From NCBI GenBank assembly GCA_037043235.1, contig JAWRVZ010000028.1:2537001-2601000 (forward strand): a stretch of 64,000 nt of DNA. Reading direction: 5' to 3'. The notes under the pieces are model-generated. The model saw nothing but the letters and a program-made list of their open reading frames with translations, ran no database searches and was not told where the DNA came from. Positions 12,128 through 22,899 of the stretch are shown in pieces. Position numbers and translations under genes: made by a program. The first letter of the stretch is position 1. Each line of letters opens with the position of its first letter. Source of the DNA: Rhodeus uyekii (Eukaryota; Chordata; Actinopteri; Cypriniformes; Acheilognathidae).

Positions 12128-12300
12128 TGGATTGTTCACCTAAAAATAAAAATGTTGTCTTAACCAACTCCCCCCTAAGTTCTTCCAAATCTGTAAGAAG
12201 ATATTTTAAAGAATGTTGGGAACCAAACAGTTGATGAAAAAAAAAAACACAACTACAATGGCTAATGAGATTTGGAACAACTTGAGGTTTTTTTTTGAAG
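12128..12300. repeat. Palindromic 'GTTCACCTAAAAA' MITE fragment
   Basis: Carries 'ggattgttcacctaaaaata', 'aagaagatattttaaagaat', 'gttgggaaccaaacagttga' and later 'ttggaacaacttgag'. This is the order of a common foldback MITE of cyprinids whose ends read like GGGATAGTTCACCCAAAAA. It is diverged and interrupted. Confidence 0.55.
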
Positions 12301-13740
12301 GTTTTTCAGATGACCTATACTACTTCCGGCGAGATTCCAAATGCACTTTCGGTGGACACTTTACTATTCCATGAGGCCACAGGAGAGCATTTATGAATGG
12401 CAGTGAAGTGGTGCAACATACTGTTTTAACGGTAGCAAAAGTTTCGAATCAAATGTAGTATCCATACAATATTCAATATTGCACGCAGCTTTAGACTTAG
12501 CTTACATTAGTGTGTAAACTTGAAGTTAATCTAAAATTTCAAACCTATTTCTGAAATTTAATCAAACTTGATGTTTGAGGAAAACCAACTATTGCATCTA
12601 TAGATAATTAACATTTGTGTTGCCGTGGTTTACCCATCAAATGATGTCAGTTCCTGAAAGACATTGTTTAAACTGTGTTTAAGATATTTTAATTTGCAAA
12701 AAAGGGGGTTATAATAGTAGTATGTACACTACTAAAAATAGAACTTGATATCACCTGTGGAACATTTTGAGAAATCTCTCTGTTTTTCATCCATACAAAG
12801 CAGCTCATGCTGTTCCTCAAAATATCTTATTGGGTGGGTACAGTAAATGATGACAAATTGTTCATTTTGGGGTTAAATTCTCCTTTTGAGAAAGTATACA
12901 CAGCACCCTGGGACATTGCAAAAATCAAATCCCATGCTCAAATCAAAGCAGTGAAAATTAAAACTCATCCTTATATTAACCGTATTGTGATAATAGAAAA
13001 CTAACCTGATTTCTATGTTTAAAAATTGTGAGTTTGACATTGTTACTGTAGGCAATAGAGTCTTTATAATGTCGTAGTTTTGAGCTTTCCATGATTCTTT
13101 CTATCCATTTCACAACACAGGCCTCAAATAGATCCCTTTCCTTTGATTCTCTCACAGGCACTCAGACAAAGTGATTCATTCAATAGACTGTTCAATAATG
13201 GTTTGACCATAAATGAAGCACTGTTCTGTCTCGATGAGATTCCAGTCTCTCTATCTAAAACATCCCTTTGACTTGTTATTTGCCAGTATCGACTGTGGTA
13301 TTTTCCCACGCAGGCCAGAGACACAGATCACAGATCAAATTTGATGCTGAACATATTTCAGGGACTTTGCACAGCATTCATCTGAGGAAAACCGGTTTCA
13401 ATGTCATCTTTATCTTTAGATGGTGGTTCACAACTGGAAGGACATGACCTCAAAATGGGTAACTTTTCTTTTGCTATTACTTCCTTGTCACTCCATCCTA
13501 CTTCTGCTGCGGCTTGTTTGCCCATGAGTCTCATCAGCAGCTAGAAGCCTAACATGGTGGGTGGATAGATGCTACACTAATAGCACCATACAGTACAGGT
13601 CAAGTTTAGGTCTGTGAAATCAAAAAATAAATGCATTCAAATTCGCCCCCACTACTCTAATCGAAAGTCTAATCAGCTAAGAGTTGAACTCAGATCTTTG
13701 TGATCTCATTGCAAAACACTTCCCACTTGACCATGTTAAA
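12301..13740. other. Intergenic stretch, no gene seen
   Basis: No coding, RNA or repeat structure that I can name. The small open frames overlap each other on both strands and look like chance. Confidence 0.4.
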
Positions 13741-13840
13741 CCACGACATCAACATCTCTCATCATGGGAGCATTTGACGACAAACAATCCAGCTGTCAGA
13801 ATCTGTTCCCCACATTTTCTTTCACAAGGAGTTGCAAATA

Positions 13841-14006
13841 CAGTAATACCTCGAGATACGAGCATAATCTGTTCCAGGGCACAGCTCAAAACTCGAATTG
13901 CTCGTATCTAGAATCATGTTTTCCCATAAGAAATAATAGAAAACAAATTAATCCGTTCCAGATCCGTAACAATGAAGAAAAAAACAACATGTTTTTTATT
14001 GGTATA

Positions 14007-14042
<36 letters not shown>

Positions 14043-14904
14043 ATTATAGTACATGTATACAGTATAAGGATTTGTGTGATATCAAATAAAATGTGGTTTT
14101 GATTAAAAGTTTTTACAGACAGTTGCGGGCAGGTGCGGAAGGGGGAGGAAGGGGGTTGGTACGCAGACACTTGAACACTACGTAACTTACATAATTTTAT
14201 ATTAATGTTTTGATTTGTTTTCTTCCCTTTTTTCGCCTGACTTCCTCACTTTCACTTGGCGCAGACCTTTTAACGAAATACCTATCGAGGGAGATTTGTT
14301 TCTGTCTCCCTTTCAAAATGACTAAGGCACGTGTTGTCAAAAAGCGCCGAAGCACAACCAATAGACGATTTATCAGGGTGTTTCTTTTCAATGAAACCAG
14401 AAACCTTCTGCCACATATAGCCATCACTTCCTTAATTTCACTTGCAGAAATGTTTTTTCCTCTGGTTCACCCTCCTCATCGCCACTGCTGAGCTCTTGCA
14501 ACACCTGCGGATGTTCATCATCTGCACCTCGATCAACTCCTCAGTCTACAGTTCCTCCTGATGCTCCTGCTGCTAGATCACTCACGCAGCACCGCGCTCA
14601 TATTTATCCACAATTTCATGCTTCATTTCCATGGTCATCATGCGTTTCTTCTTCTCACTACCATTCTTACCACTCACTTTCTTAGAACTCATCGCTATTA
14701 TGAAGAATAATGCTCAAAATAGAGTGAAAATCAGCTACTCGTGGGCGATGTGTACAGAAGTCAGCAAACACGTGAAGTGAATGTGCGTCGGCATCGGCGT
14801 CAGTATGCGTGCTCGTATCTCGAATATTTATTCGTATCTAGAAACAAAAATCTGCCTGAAGGGTTATTCATATCTTGGAATACTCGTATGTAGAGGTATT
14901 ACTG
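13841..14904 (-). mobile_element. Tigger/pogo-type DNA transposon, internally deleted
   Basis: Both ends are present. The left end starts CAGTAATACCTCGAGATACG, and the right end read in reverse starts CAGTAATACCTCTACATACG. The element is flanked by TA at 13,839-13,840 and 14,905-14,906, the target duplication of the Tc1/mariner-pogo group. It is 1,064 bases long against roughly 2.5 kb expected for a full Tigger, and keeps the start and end of the transposase gene on the minus strand with the catalytic middle missing. A (CA)n microsatellite at 14,008-14,038 lies near the left end. Removing the element and one TA restores the host tandem repeat unit ('...gttgcaaa-ta-tttatcaaac...'). Confidence 0.85.
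14200..14692 (-). pseudogene. Tigger transposase remnants (N-terminal and C-terminal pieces)
   Basis: From an ATG at 14,692 the minus strand reads 36 codons beginning MSSKKVSGKNGSEKKKRMM and continuing into a pattern like the CENP-B/psq helix-turn-helix start of Tigger transposases, then stops at 14,582-14,584. Further on the same strand an acidic stretch (ELSSGDEEGEPEE) and then KVSGFIEKKHPDKSSIG, followed after a frame change by RQKQISLDRYFVKRSAPSES, match the usual C-terminal part of this family. The DDE catalytic domain between them is absent. The copy cannot be autonomous: it has an early stop, a frameshift near 14,330 and a large deletion. Confidence 0.8.
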
Positions 14905-15101
14905 TATTTATCAAACTCTAATGCTTGTTTAGCTTCCTGCATGCACATGATAGAATCAGCATCTTTTAATTCACTGCATCAACATCTCTCATCATAGGAT
15001 TGGTTGGGGTAATGGATTCCGACAACTGGATTGTTTGCCGTCAGATTCTGTTGCCCCATGCTTCTTTCACAATGATGTTCTAATATTTACAAAACTGATG
15101 G

Positions 15102-15176
15102 ATCCTATAGACTCGTGAGCAGCAGGTTGACCTATAGCGCCGTTTTGCTTCAGGCAACCTGAGTTTTTCCTGATAC
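15102..15176 (+). repeat. Fragment of the tRNA-like SINE seen at 15,630
   Basis: 'actcgtgagcagcaggttga' and 'cctatagcgccg' here parallel 'ccttgtgggcagcgtgttga' and 'tttatagtacccg' at 15,640-15,672. It replaces part of one unit of the tandem array, so the array and the SINE-like sequence share history. Confidence 0.45.
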
Positions 15177-15629
15177 ATCGTCATCTCTCTTCATATGGGT
15201 GGGGGAATGGATTCCGACAGCTGGAATGTTTGCCATTGAATTCTGTTCCCCCCCTTTTCTTACAATGAGGTTCTAATATTGATCAAATTGATGCTGGTTA
15301 AGCTCCTTGCACACACAGGATTCAATCAGCATCTTTTTAGTCACTACATCAACATCTTTCATCATATGGGAGGGGGAACGGATTCCAACTGTTGGATTGT
15401 TTGCCGTTGGATTGTTTCTTAAACAGTTTTGTACTAATGTTTATCAAACTGATGGTGGTTAAGCTGCTTACACACACAGAAAAGAATCAGTATCTTTTAA
15501 TCCATTACACCAACATCTATCTTCATGTGGGCGGGGGAATAGATTCCAACTTCTGGATTGTTTGCCATCGGATTCTGTTTCCCCCATGTTTCCAACACAG
15601 TGAGGTTCTAATATTTACAAAACTGACGT

Positions 15630-15795
15630 TGGCACCGAAAGCCTTGTGGGCAGCGTGTTGATTTATAGTACCCGAGTTCGAGCCCAAGCTAGTGGAGTTT
15701 TCCTGAACCCATCCCCCTCTTTCTCTTTCTCTTCCCCTTCGCTTCCTGTCTACATATTGTCCTGTCAGGATAAAAGGCAAAAACGACAAAAAAGA
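15630..15795 (+). repeat. tRNA-like SINE with C/T-rich tail
   Basis: The head reads 'aaagccttgtgggcagcgtg' and includes GAGTTCGAGCCC, close to a tRNA B box. The body reads 'cccctctttctctttctctt', then 'gcttcctgtctacatattgt', and ends 'cctgtcaggataaaaggcaa'. The layout (tRNA-like promoter, pyrimidine-rich body, ATAAAAGGC tail) fits a SINE. The short open frame overlapping it is not a gene. Confidence 0.55.
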
Positions 15796-15799
15796 AATC

Positions 15800-16420
15800 T
15801 TTAAACTAATGCTGATTAATCAATTGCATAGGGAATGCAACCAATCAGAGCAGTGAGCTCAACTCTGCTGTGTGTAAATCTTGTCATTAAGCCAGACAAC
15901 ATGTTCTGCCAAAATTATATGTTCCATTAATCAGACTTTTATTAAACACATCATAAAACCAAGCCCAGATACTAAAGGGAGCTTCATAAAAAACGAATAA
16001 TAAGCTGATATTTCTCTCTGATAGGTCAATTACCCTGTCTTTCAATTAGACAGCAACATAGCACAAAAGCTGTTTAATATTCAGAGATGAATCTCAATAA
16101 TATAAGATGTTCATTGCTCTGTAAATGATGCTGCCAAAGTTTCCATTTGCATTGCTGACTCGCAACGTTCTGAATGCGATCACAGCATTTTTTCTTTCTT
16201 TGTCAATTGCACTGCATATTGTTAATTTTTCAACTTCAGCTCTGTAAATGGAGAAGGCTGAATCAGCCCTTTGTCTTGCACTTTAATGCTTTGGATGATT
16301 TAGCGGGTATTCTGGAGCACAGTTAAAAGTAACAGTAAACAGTTTGTTTAATTAATAAACTTGGCAAAAAATTAGATATAGATTTCTCATTATGGAACGG
16401 ATGCTAAATTATGTCTTTTT
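15800..16420. other. Intergenic stretch, no gene seen
   Basis: AT-rich, apparently single-copy sequence without coding signals. 'tgctgactcgcaa' at about 16,150 resembles half of a Maf/AP-1 site, which is not meaningful alone. Confidence 0.4.
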
Positions 16421-16424
16421 CAAT

Positions 16425-16510
16425 GTGGTAACACTTCACAAAAACGTTTAATTTGTTAACATTAGGTAATGCATATTATTAACCAACAACCATTTTTGTC
16501 ATATTTAAAA
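16425..16510. repeat. GGTAACACTT-type repeat end
   Basis: 'ggtaacacttcacaaaaacg' followed by 'gttaacattaggtaatgcat' is the opening of a common fish repeat whose consensus start reads like GGTAACACTTTACAATAAGG. The rest is diverged; a possible continuation lies at about 16,725-16,800. Confidence 0.5.
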
Positions 16511-16579
16511 ATATATATGTAAATGGCTCAAAAATATAAAAACAATGGCTCAAAAAGGGAGGTTACGCAGTGATACCAG

Positions 16580-16725
16580 AAGAGAAACGTTTTTCGGTTT
16601 ACCAAAGAACCTTTTAGTGAAAAGTTGCTATTAAAAACGGGATGGAAAGGTTCAGTGGATGTTAAAGGTTCTTCATGGAGCCATAGATGGAAACAATTAG
16701 CTTTTATTTTGAAGAGTGTATATTA
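16580..16725. repeat. GGTTCTT foldback MITE fragment
   Basis: Contains 'ggtttaccaaagaacctttt', 'gatggaaaggttcagtggat' and 'gttaaaggttcttcatggag', the alternating AAGGTTCTT/AAGAACCTT phrases of a known fish foldback repeat. A second fragment is at 59,358-59,470. Confidence 0.6.
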
Positions 16726-17285
16726 ATAAAGGCTGTAAAAGTAGTGTTCAGTGTTATTTCATGATAACTAATACATTATATTCTATTTTGCAGTTTCTCT
16801 CAGCATTTCATGTTTGCTTCGATTGATGAACGAACCGATATGCAACAATGTTTAACTACTGTCCTTGCAATGCTCCTTCCTGAAAGTGAATGATTGCCAT
16901 TCTGTTTTATTTAACCGTTTTATTTTCACTTTTGAGGGTTTGTAATCTTTTTTGTTTGCAGTCACCTCAACCTGCTCAGAAAATAAACTGTTTTCTCCCA
17001 AAAGTGGTTTAGCTGAAAGTCGATTCCAAAAAGAATAAATTGTCGATGCCTAAGCATTGGTAATCATCAGACGGAGTCGACTCGTTAAATCATGATGGGA
17101 GAAACGAAGATTCGAATCAGAATTCTAAAATGATTCAGTTTCGAAGTGCTGTAAACACGGCACGCCGAGGACCTCTGCTGGTCAGAAACGAGTAAATGCA
17201 GTGGGATGGACAGACTTAAGGCTACTACAACACACAGTTTTGGAAATGACTGGCATTATACATTTTCTGGTAATCTACACCCTTA

Positions 17286-18250
17286 AATTAAGCGTTGCAG
17301 CATATCTGATATGTGAAATTGGAATTTCAACTAGTAAGAAACCAATTCTATCAAACTAAATTTGAATGGGAGCCTATGGTGACATGTAACTAGTGAAACA
17401 TTTAGAGATATAAAGATTTCTCACTAGTTGAAATTTAATTCTCGATATCAAGAATGAGTATTTCTGTGAGTGATGACATCATTGTTGAAATCAAGAATGA
17501 ACATTTTAACACATGGAAATTTAACTGTTGATTTCAAGAATTCATATCCTGGAAATGATTAAAAGTCTAAATTGCTTATCATCATTCTTACTGATAAAAT
17601 CCATGATATTTTTGATATCAGTAACTGTGTGGTTACTATAATGCAAATATCTGTTCATTGATTTCAAGTATAGAATTGTTTTTAGTAAATATTTTCATTT
17701 TCGATATCTATTATTTGATTATGACAACAGTGACCATGTTAATTGTGATTGTTACTAGTAAGAAAGCACTAGTAACAGATATATGAAATTACTTTTAGAT
17801 TACTCTCCTAATTATTGATATCAGAAATATATATTTTAGATATCGTAAATAACAAATGTATTATACTGAAATACATTTACAGATATCAAGAATTAACATT
17901 TCACCCATTTGACAACTGAATTCTTGATTTCAGGAATTTATATATTTTACTAGAAACAAAGTAATTATTGATATAAAACATTATGATCTTTTACCACTAA
18001 AAACTGTATTTTTGATATGTGAAATTGGAGTTAGTAAGAAATCAATTCTTGATAATAAATACATCTCAGAAATACAGTTCTTACTAGTAAAAGATCATAA
18101 TGTTTTACATAATGTCTGCGAGTGATGACATCATTGTTGACATCAAGAATTAACGTTTTTACAAGTGGAAATGTATTCCTGATAATACTAAAAAAATGCT
18201 AAAACTGAATTTTTGATATCAAGAATTCAAATCCTGATAATGAACAAAAA
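17286..18250. repeat. Internally repetitive block built on TTGATATCAAGAATT-like words
   Basis: Over about 960 bases the words 'gatatcaagaat', 'gatttcaagaat', 'gaaatcaagaat' and 'actagtaagaaa' recur many times in both orientations; GATATC is itself a palindrome. A longer direct repeat links 17,466-17,570 ('gacatcattgttgaaatcaa') with 18,126-18,250 ('gacatcattgttgacatcaa'). It looks like a decayed DNA repeat with internal subrepeats rather than a simple satellite. There is no coding capacity. Confidence 0.65.
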
Positions 18251-18735
18251 ACAAAATGGTTTGCCGCACTCAAACTTATCACAAACGACTTTTAGAAGTC
18301 AAATAAAGATTGGTCTGACTTGTCATTTGTTGGGAAATGCCTGTTGATGCGTAAACACTCTTTCTGTAGATTTCTATGCATGCAAATTTATATAATGAAC
18401 AACTTGGTTCTTTAAATGAATCGGTTGAGTGAATTCAAAGCCATGCCCATACGTTTACCATATCTTTCTATTGCAGAAACAGTAAGAGTAGAATGATAGT
18501 ATGCAGTTCTGAATATCACTCATAACAACAACCTGCGAAAGGAGTCCCTGAAACATTGGTGTATGTTTTGGTGTACTGATTATCCATTAAAAAGTTGGAT
18601 ATTACGTGTTTTGTCAGTGGGGTGAGGTTTTTAAAAGATATAGTGGTATAGTTGCAATCTTTCATTATGTCTGAATATATACTAAGAAGGCATAGGTAGT
18701 CCTATACCTTAGTCCTTCAGCCTTCAGAACTGCCT

Positions 18736-18912
18736 TAAAGGGATTGTCAGCCAAATATGAAAATACTGTCATCATTTCCTCACCCTCGAGTTGCTCCAAA
18801 CAGTTGATGGGCTCTATTGACCTCCATGTGGTTCAATAATTGTTTGATTACCAACATTCTTCAAAATATCTTCTTTTGTGTTCAGCAGAAGAAAGAAATT
18901 CATGCAGGTTTG
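18736..18912. repeat. Palindromic MITE fragment truncated by a Tc1-like element
   Basis: 'taaagggattgtcagccaaa' at the left and 'caaaatatcttcttttgtgt...agaagaaagaaattcatgca' at the right follow the order of the same foldback MITE as 12,128. It stops at about 18,912, where Tc1-like sequence begins, so part of its right arm is missing. Confidence 0.6.
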
Positions 18913-19540
18913 GAAATATTCTTCAGAGATTTTGGTCCATTTTGACATGATAGCATCACGCAGTTGCTGCAGATTTGTCGGCTGCACATCCATGATACAA
19001 ATCTCACATTTCTCTACGTCCCAAAGGTGCTCTATGAGATCTATGAGGTCATTATAGTGGATTCACTGTCATGTTAAGGAAACCAGTTTGAGATGATTTG
19101 AGCTTTATGACGTGGCGTGTTATTCTGCTGGAAATCGCCATCAGAAGATGCGTACACTGTGGTCACAAGAGATGTACATGGTCAGCACCAGTACTCAGGT
19201 AGGCTGTGGGGTTTAAATTGGTTGGTATAGGGGCCAAAAACCAGACAAGAAAATATCCCCCACACCATTACACCACCACCACCAGCAGCCTGAACCGTTG
19301 ATACAAGACAGGATGGATCCATGTCGTTTATGCCAAATTCTGAGCCTATCATCTGAACATTACAACAGAAATAGAGACTCATAAGACCAGGATATCATTT
19401 TTCTAATCTTCTATTGTCCACGTTTGGTGAGACCATGTGAATTGGACCCTCAGTTTCCTTTTCTTAGCAGACCTGGTGTCTCTTGTGGTGCTACATGTTG
19501 TACGTTCAGAGTTCTTTAGTGTTTATTTGAGTTATATTTT
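18913..19540 (-). mobile_element. Truncated Tc1-like transposon (minus strand)
   Basis: Read on the minus strand this matches the middle and 3' part of a fish Tc1-like transposase gene. It covers the tract around 'gtccaattcacatggtctca' through MDPSCLVSTVQA and GGGGVMVWGIFSC to the region before the 3' end. Both terminal repeats are missing and there are several small deletions. The DNA transposon family inserts at TA and uses a DD34E transposase; this copy is dead. It lies directly between a truncated MITE and a SINE. Confidence 0.8.
19182..19382 (-). pseudogene. Tc1-like transposase fragment
   Basis: This is the longest intact frame of the element, 66 codons containing GINDMDPSCLVSTVQAAGGG and then GVMVWGIFSCLVFGPY, the well-conserved segment of Tc1-like transposases around the second catalytic aspartate region. 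It is cut off at both sides by stops and frameshifts, so no functional enzyme can be made. The methionine at the start of the frame is not the native start. Confidence 0.8.
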
Positions 19541-19570
19541 ACTGATTAAACATCATAAATTGCAGATCAT

Positions 19571-19706
19571 ATTTACATTTATGTATTTGGCAGACGCTTT
19601 TATTTTAAACGACCTACATTGCATTCAAGGAACAAATTGGAGCAGTTCTTGCTTTCGAATCCATGCACCCAATGGTCTACTGGTTGAGCTACAGGAAAGA
19701 TTCATA
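19571..19706 (-). repeat. tRNA-derived SINE, copy 1
   Basis: The left side reads 'tttacatttatgtatttggc' and 'agacgcttttattttaaacg', the tail of a very common cyprinid SINE. The right side read in reverse is 'cctgtagctcaaccagtaga', a tRNA A-box region. The B box region is partly deleted ('gcatggattcgaaagc'). Orientation is minus, as in the other two copies. Confidence 0.7.
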
Positions 19707-21929
19707 TTTATAAAGGAAAACATTTTGATTTAATTTGATTTAGAATTAATTGAGGATTTAGTCAGCCACAAGAGATCAACAGATGACAGTAACACATCAC
19801 AGATAACGAGTTACAACACTGTAAAAAGATTATTTGATCAATCCGCTATGACAGCATACGTCTTTACATTGCTTTAACTCATCAAAATAAGTCAGTTTAA
19901 TGTAAGTTAAGTTGAAATGACTTCAAATCCAAAGGAAACAACTTAAAAATGTAAGGCAGCGACTTTTTTTCCCCATCTCCCGCTAGAGCTATCAGAATTT
20001 ACAATTCAGAGTCTGAAGTTAAATTGCTGCATTTAATTTAAGTTCAGTTATTCTGTTTGTCAAAAGACATCTTTTCAGCAGTAAACGGTGTTAGTGAATT
20101 CCAGAATAGCTGTTTTGTAATGCAGAATAAGCAAGCCTGAGAGAAAAACAGATCTTGCAAAATGCAAAATGCATCCAGGAAGAAATCTTACAGTAGGAAT
20201 CTCAATCGACGTCTCCAAAATACTCTTACGCGTGTTCATTTTCATGCATGTGTCCTTGACTGGGTCATTGCTAAATCTTTTTCTGAGCTGCAGTGCTAAA
20301 TATGCAAGAGAGAACCAACACCTGAATGTTAATCAGCTCTGCCTGATTCTTCTTCTTCACACCAGACTTCACACGGCTCAGTACTGATGCCTGTGGACCT
20401 CCAGTACTGGCTGTCTGAACATGATGGATGAAGCCAGACTGATGTGCTGTCACATGTCCATCCCACTCCAAAGATAAATATTACATGCAGACGAGGTTCT
20501 GACAGCTTCTGTTTATTGTTACAGTCATTTCATTATTTGCCGTTTGTCTTTTCATCCGACACCATCTTTTCCTCGCTTGTGCTTTTGATATTAATACAGT
20601 TCAAGCTTTCTTCATCGGAGTTCTCTTCGCATACACATAATCACCCAACACAGGAACAAATAAAATGCTGTTATCTCTTTCTTTGTTTCATTATTGATAG
20701 CACTGTGAAACAAAGAAACGGTCCTTGATGGTGGCTTGCTGCTATTGGAGTTTAAATTTCAGCCTTAAAAATATAGTTACTTAAGCAAGTGAAGTTGACA
20801 TGTTTTCTAATCCTATAGGACCTCATTTCCAAACACATTTCCATTTCACCAAATGTTTAAGTAAAATACTGTATGTGTCAATGATTCCCCACCAGAGGGC
20901 AGTAGGTGAACGTCAAAAAAAGAAAAGAAAAGCGAATTTGCTTTATTGAAAGTCGCGTGTTTTGAATTTAAATAGTGTGAAATGTTGTGTTGTTTTATGT
21001 TTTGAAATAGAATTAGCATGTGTGTTACATGAGTAAAAGTCAGGTTGGATTAATGTTAATTTTCTTTAGTCCAATCGTTTTAGGGGATCTCATATTCTTA
21101 GTCATCTTTATTGCCTGCCATTTTCTCATAATTGTCTTAATTCCTTTTTTTCCCCTTTATGTTTAATTTGAGATCTTTCCACGTTATTTCAGCCAGTTTC
21201 ATGAAAGCATGTACTAAATAACACGTCACGTAAGGATTTTTTTAATTTGATTTTGGAGCAGACATGGCTGTAAACTAGCTGGAAATCAAAGTAGCTAATC
21301 TATCAATTTCAGGGACGCAACCGATTTAAAGCTGTTGTTTTTTCTTCTCCTCACTGTCTCCTCTTGAGTCTCTTCACATCAAGTGTTTGATTAGCAACAG
21401 CCATCCAAATTCCCAAATATTAGCAAATCCTTCAGTCAGGGTCGTTTCGCTGTGGCAGCAGGTTTGTGAAACTGCACCGACAGCCTTTGTAAACATTTTG
21501 TGAGGCGCGAAACATTCTGTGATTCCCACGACACGTCCACCGTTTCTGAGTCTCCGGTCAAACCCCGCGCGTTTCTCTCCAGCTCTGCTCTGACAGGATC
21601 GCCATTGTTTTTGCCCTCCCCGGAGCACTTCAAGGATAAACGTGTCTGTTGGTGACCTAGTAAAAATAACAGCCGTTGTGCTCATTGTGTCAGAGTGGCA
21701 GAAAGGGGCCCACAGCTACTGGTCTCTCTCTTCATTAAACGGAAGAGAGTAGTAGTTTTTATTGCATAGCTTAAACCAAGAGTGTTAGTCTTTGTCTTCA
21801 GCTGCAATACCACCATCTCTCTAGGTACCAGTCACAATGAAATCAAAATGTACTTCTTTTTTTTTTAAAATATATGGAATATTGCAGTATGTATTTATTA
21901 TAAATAATTTATCCGTGCATGTATTTGTT
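19707..21929. other. Intergenic stretch, no gene seen
   Basis: No supported coding sequence. The open frames at 20,169-20,387, 20,444-20,728 and 21,374-21,685 have no domain. One CTCF-like motif lies at 20,888-20,904 and is listed separately. Confidence 0.45.
20888..20904 (+). promoter_or_regulatory. CTCF-like core motif
   Basis: The sequence CCCACCAGAGGGCAGTA matches the vertebrate CTCF core (CCACNAGGGGGCAG-like) with about one change. It lies between the left-edge gene and bcl2, where an insulator would be plausible. Motif matches alone often do not bind. Confidence 0.35.
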
Positions 21930-22891
21930 CAGTGTTGGGAGTAAGAGTAACTCGAGTTACGTAATCAGATTACTTTTCAAGTGACTGCATAGTAATGCAT
22001 TACTTTTACATTTACAACAAAATATCGGAGTTACTTTTTCAAATAAGTAACTAAAGTTACTTTGTTTTCCTATGTGTTGACTGAAACCTGTCTCGTCCTC
22101 ATGTTGAGAATATCAGGAGTTATTGCAGAGGCGTTGAGTGTGAACATGATGGTTTCCCCGCACATTTTTATGCATTTGGCTGACGCTTTTATACAAAGCG
22201 ACTTACATTGTATTGAAGATACACATTGACATTCTAATCAGTTTTTGCTTTCCCTGGGAATCGAACCTTAGCTTTTCAAGCACCATGCGCCACTGTTTGA
22301 GCCACAGAAAAGCATTTGCTAATCTCACTGGCACAAGATTCAGCATTCAACAAAATGAATAAATCAATGAAATGCAACATCAGAGTACTCCACAAACTAT
22401 TAAATGATTATACCAATAGTTAAATGTTAAATAAAACTATTTTTTTATACAGTTAATCTCACTTTATTGACCAATGTACTTGCTGCTGATATTCTATAAC
22501 TCAGTTAAACCATAAGCAAAATTGTTTTTATTTATTTATTTTTTTTATGGAGAAGTAAGTGTTAAACTTTCTTTTCCTGCGTCCTATTCTTCTGTGATCC
22601 AGGGTGACAGCAGGTGAAAGTTTTGTTTGGTGCCCTCTATTGTACAGGAGTGAATTTGCATTCCTTTCAGTCTTAGTATTTAGATTTTGGTGTGAAAAGG
22701 CCTTTACATTTTTGCCCCAAAACAATCTAACGTTCAAGTCCAGTCCTGATAAGAGCAAAAGTAACAGAAAAGTAACGTAACACATTACTTTTCTTAATAA
22801 AGTAACTATTAGTAACGCAAAAAGTTTGTCTTCAAGGGAGCAACGCAATATTGTAATTCATTCCTTTTCAAGGTGACTTTCCCCAACACTC
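21930..22891. mobile_element. hAT-type non-autonomous element with 8-base target duplication
   Basis: Ends are CAGTGTTGGGA (left) and, reversed, GAGTGTTGGGG (right). They are flanked by the identical 8-mer TATTTGTT at 21,922-21,929 and 22,892-22,899, the duplication size of hAT elements. The arms carry repeated AGTAAC/GTTACT words ('gagttacgtaatcagattac', 'aagtaacgtaacacattact'), as in a common fish repeat. A SINE at 22,161-22,312 is nested inside. The internal open frame at 22,528-22,848 has no transposase features. Confidence 0.85.
22161..22312 (-). repeat. tRNA-derived SINE, copy 2, nested in the hAT element
   Basis: It contains 'tttttatgcatttggctgac', then 'aaagcgacttacattgtatt', then 'ccctgggaatcgaacc', which in reverse holds the B box GGTTCGATTCC, and ends near 'gtttgagccacag', the A-box side. 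It is fuller than copy 1. Being inside an hAT element, it is the younger of the two insertions. Confidence 0.75.
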
Positions 22892-22899
22892 TATTTGTT

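Larger units (their letters stand above)
13741..15630 (+). repeat. Tandem array of about five 160-200 base units, split by a transposon
   Basis: The phrase 'catcaacatctctcatcat' or a close variant recurs at about 13,746, 14,977, 15,177, 15,347 and 15,509. Each is followed by 'ggattccgacaactggattg...gccgt..gattctgttccccc...' and 'aggttctaatatttatcaaactgatg...cttgcacacacaggattcaatcagcatctttt'. Spacing is about 162 (after removing the transposon), 203, 167 and 160 bases. The third unit is longer because it contains 'agcaggttgacctatagcgc', a fragment of the SINE-like sequence found whole at 15,630-15,795. The first unit is split by a Tigger element at 13,841-14,904. Confidence 0.8.

Noticed and set aside
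13741..15630. CRISPR-like or satellite array
   Set aside because: Units are 160-200 bases, diverged, without spacers; the genome is a vertebrate. It is an ordinary short tandem array.
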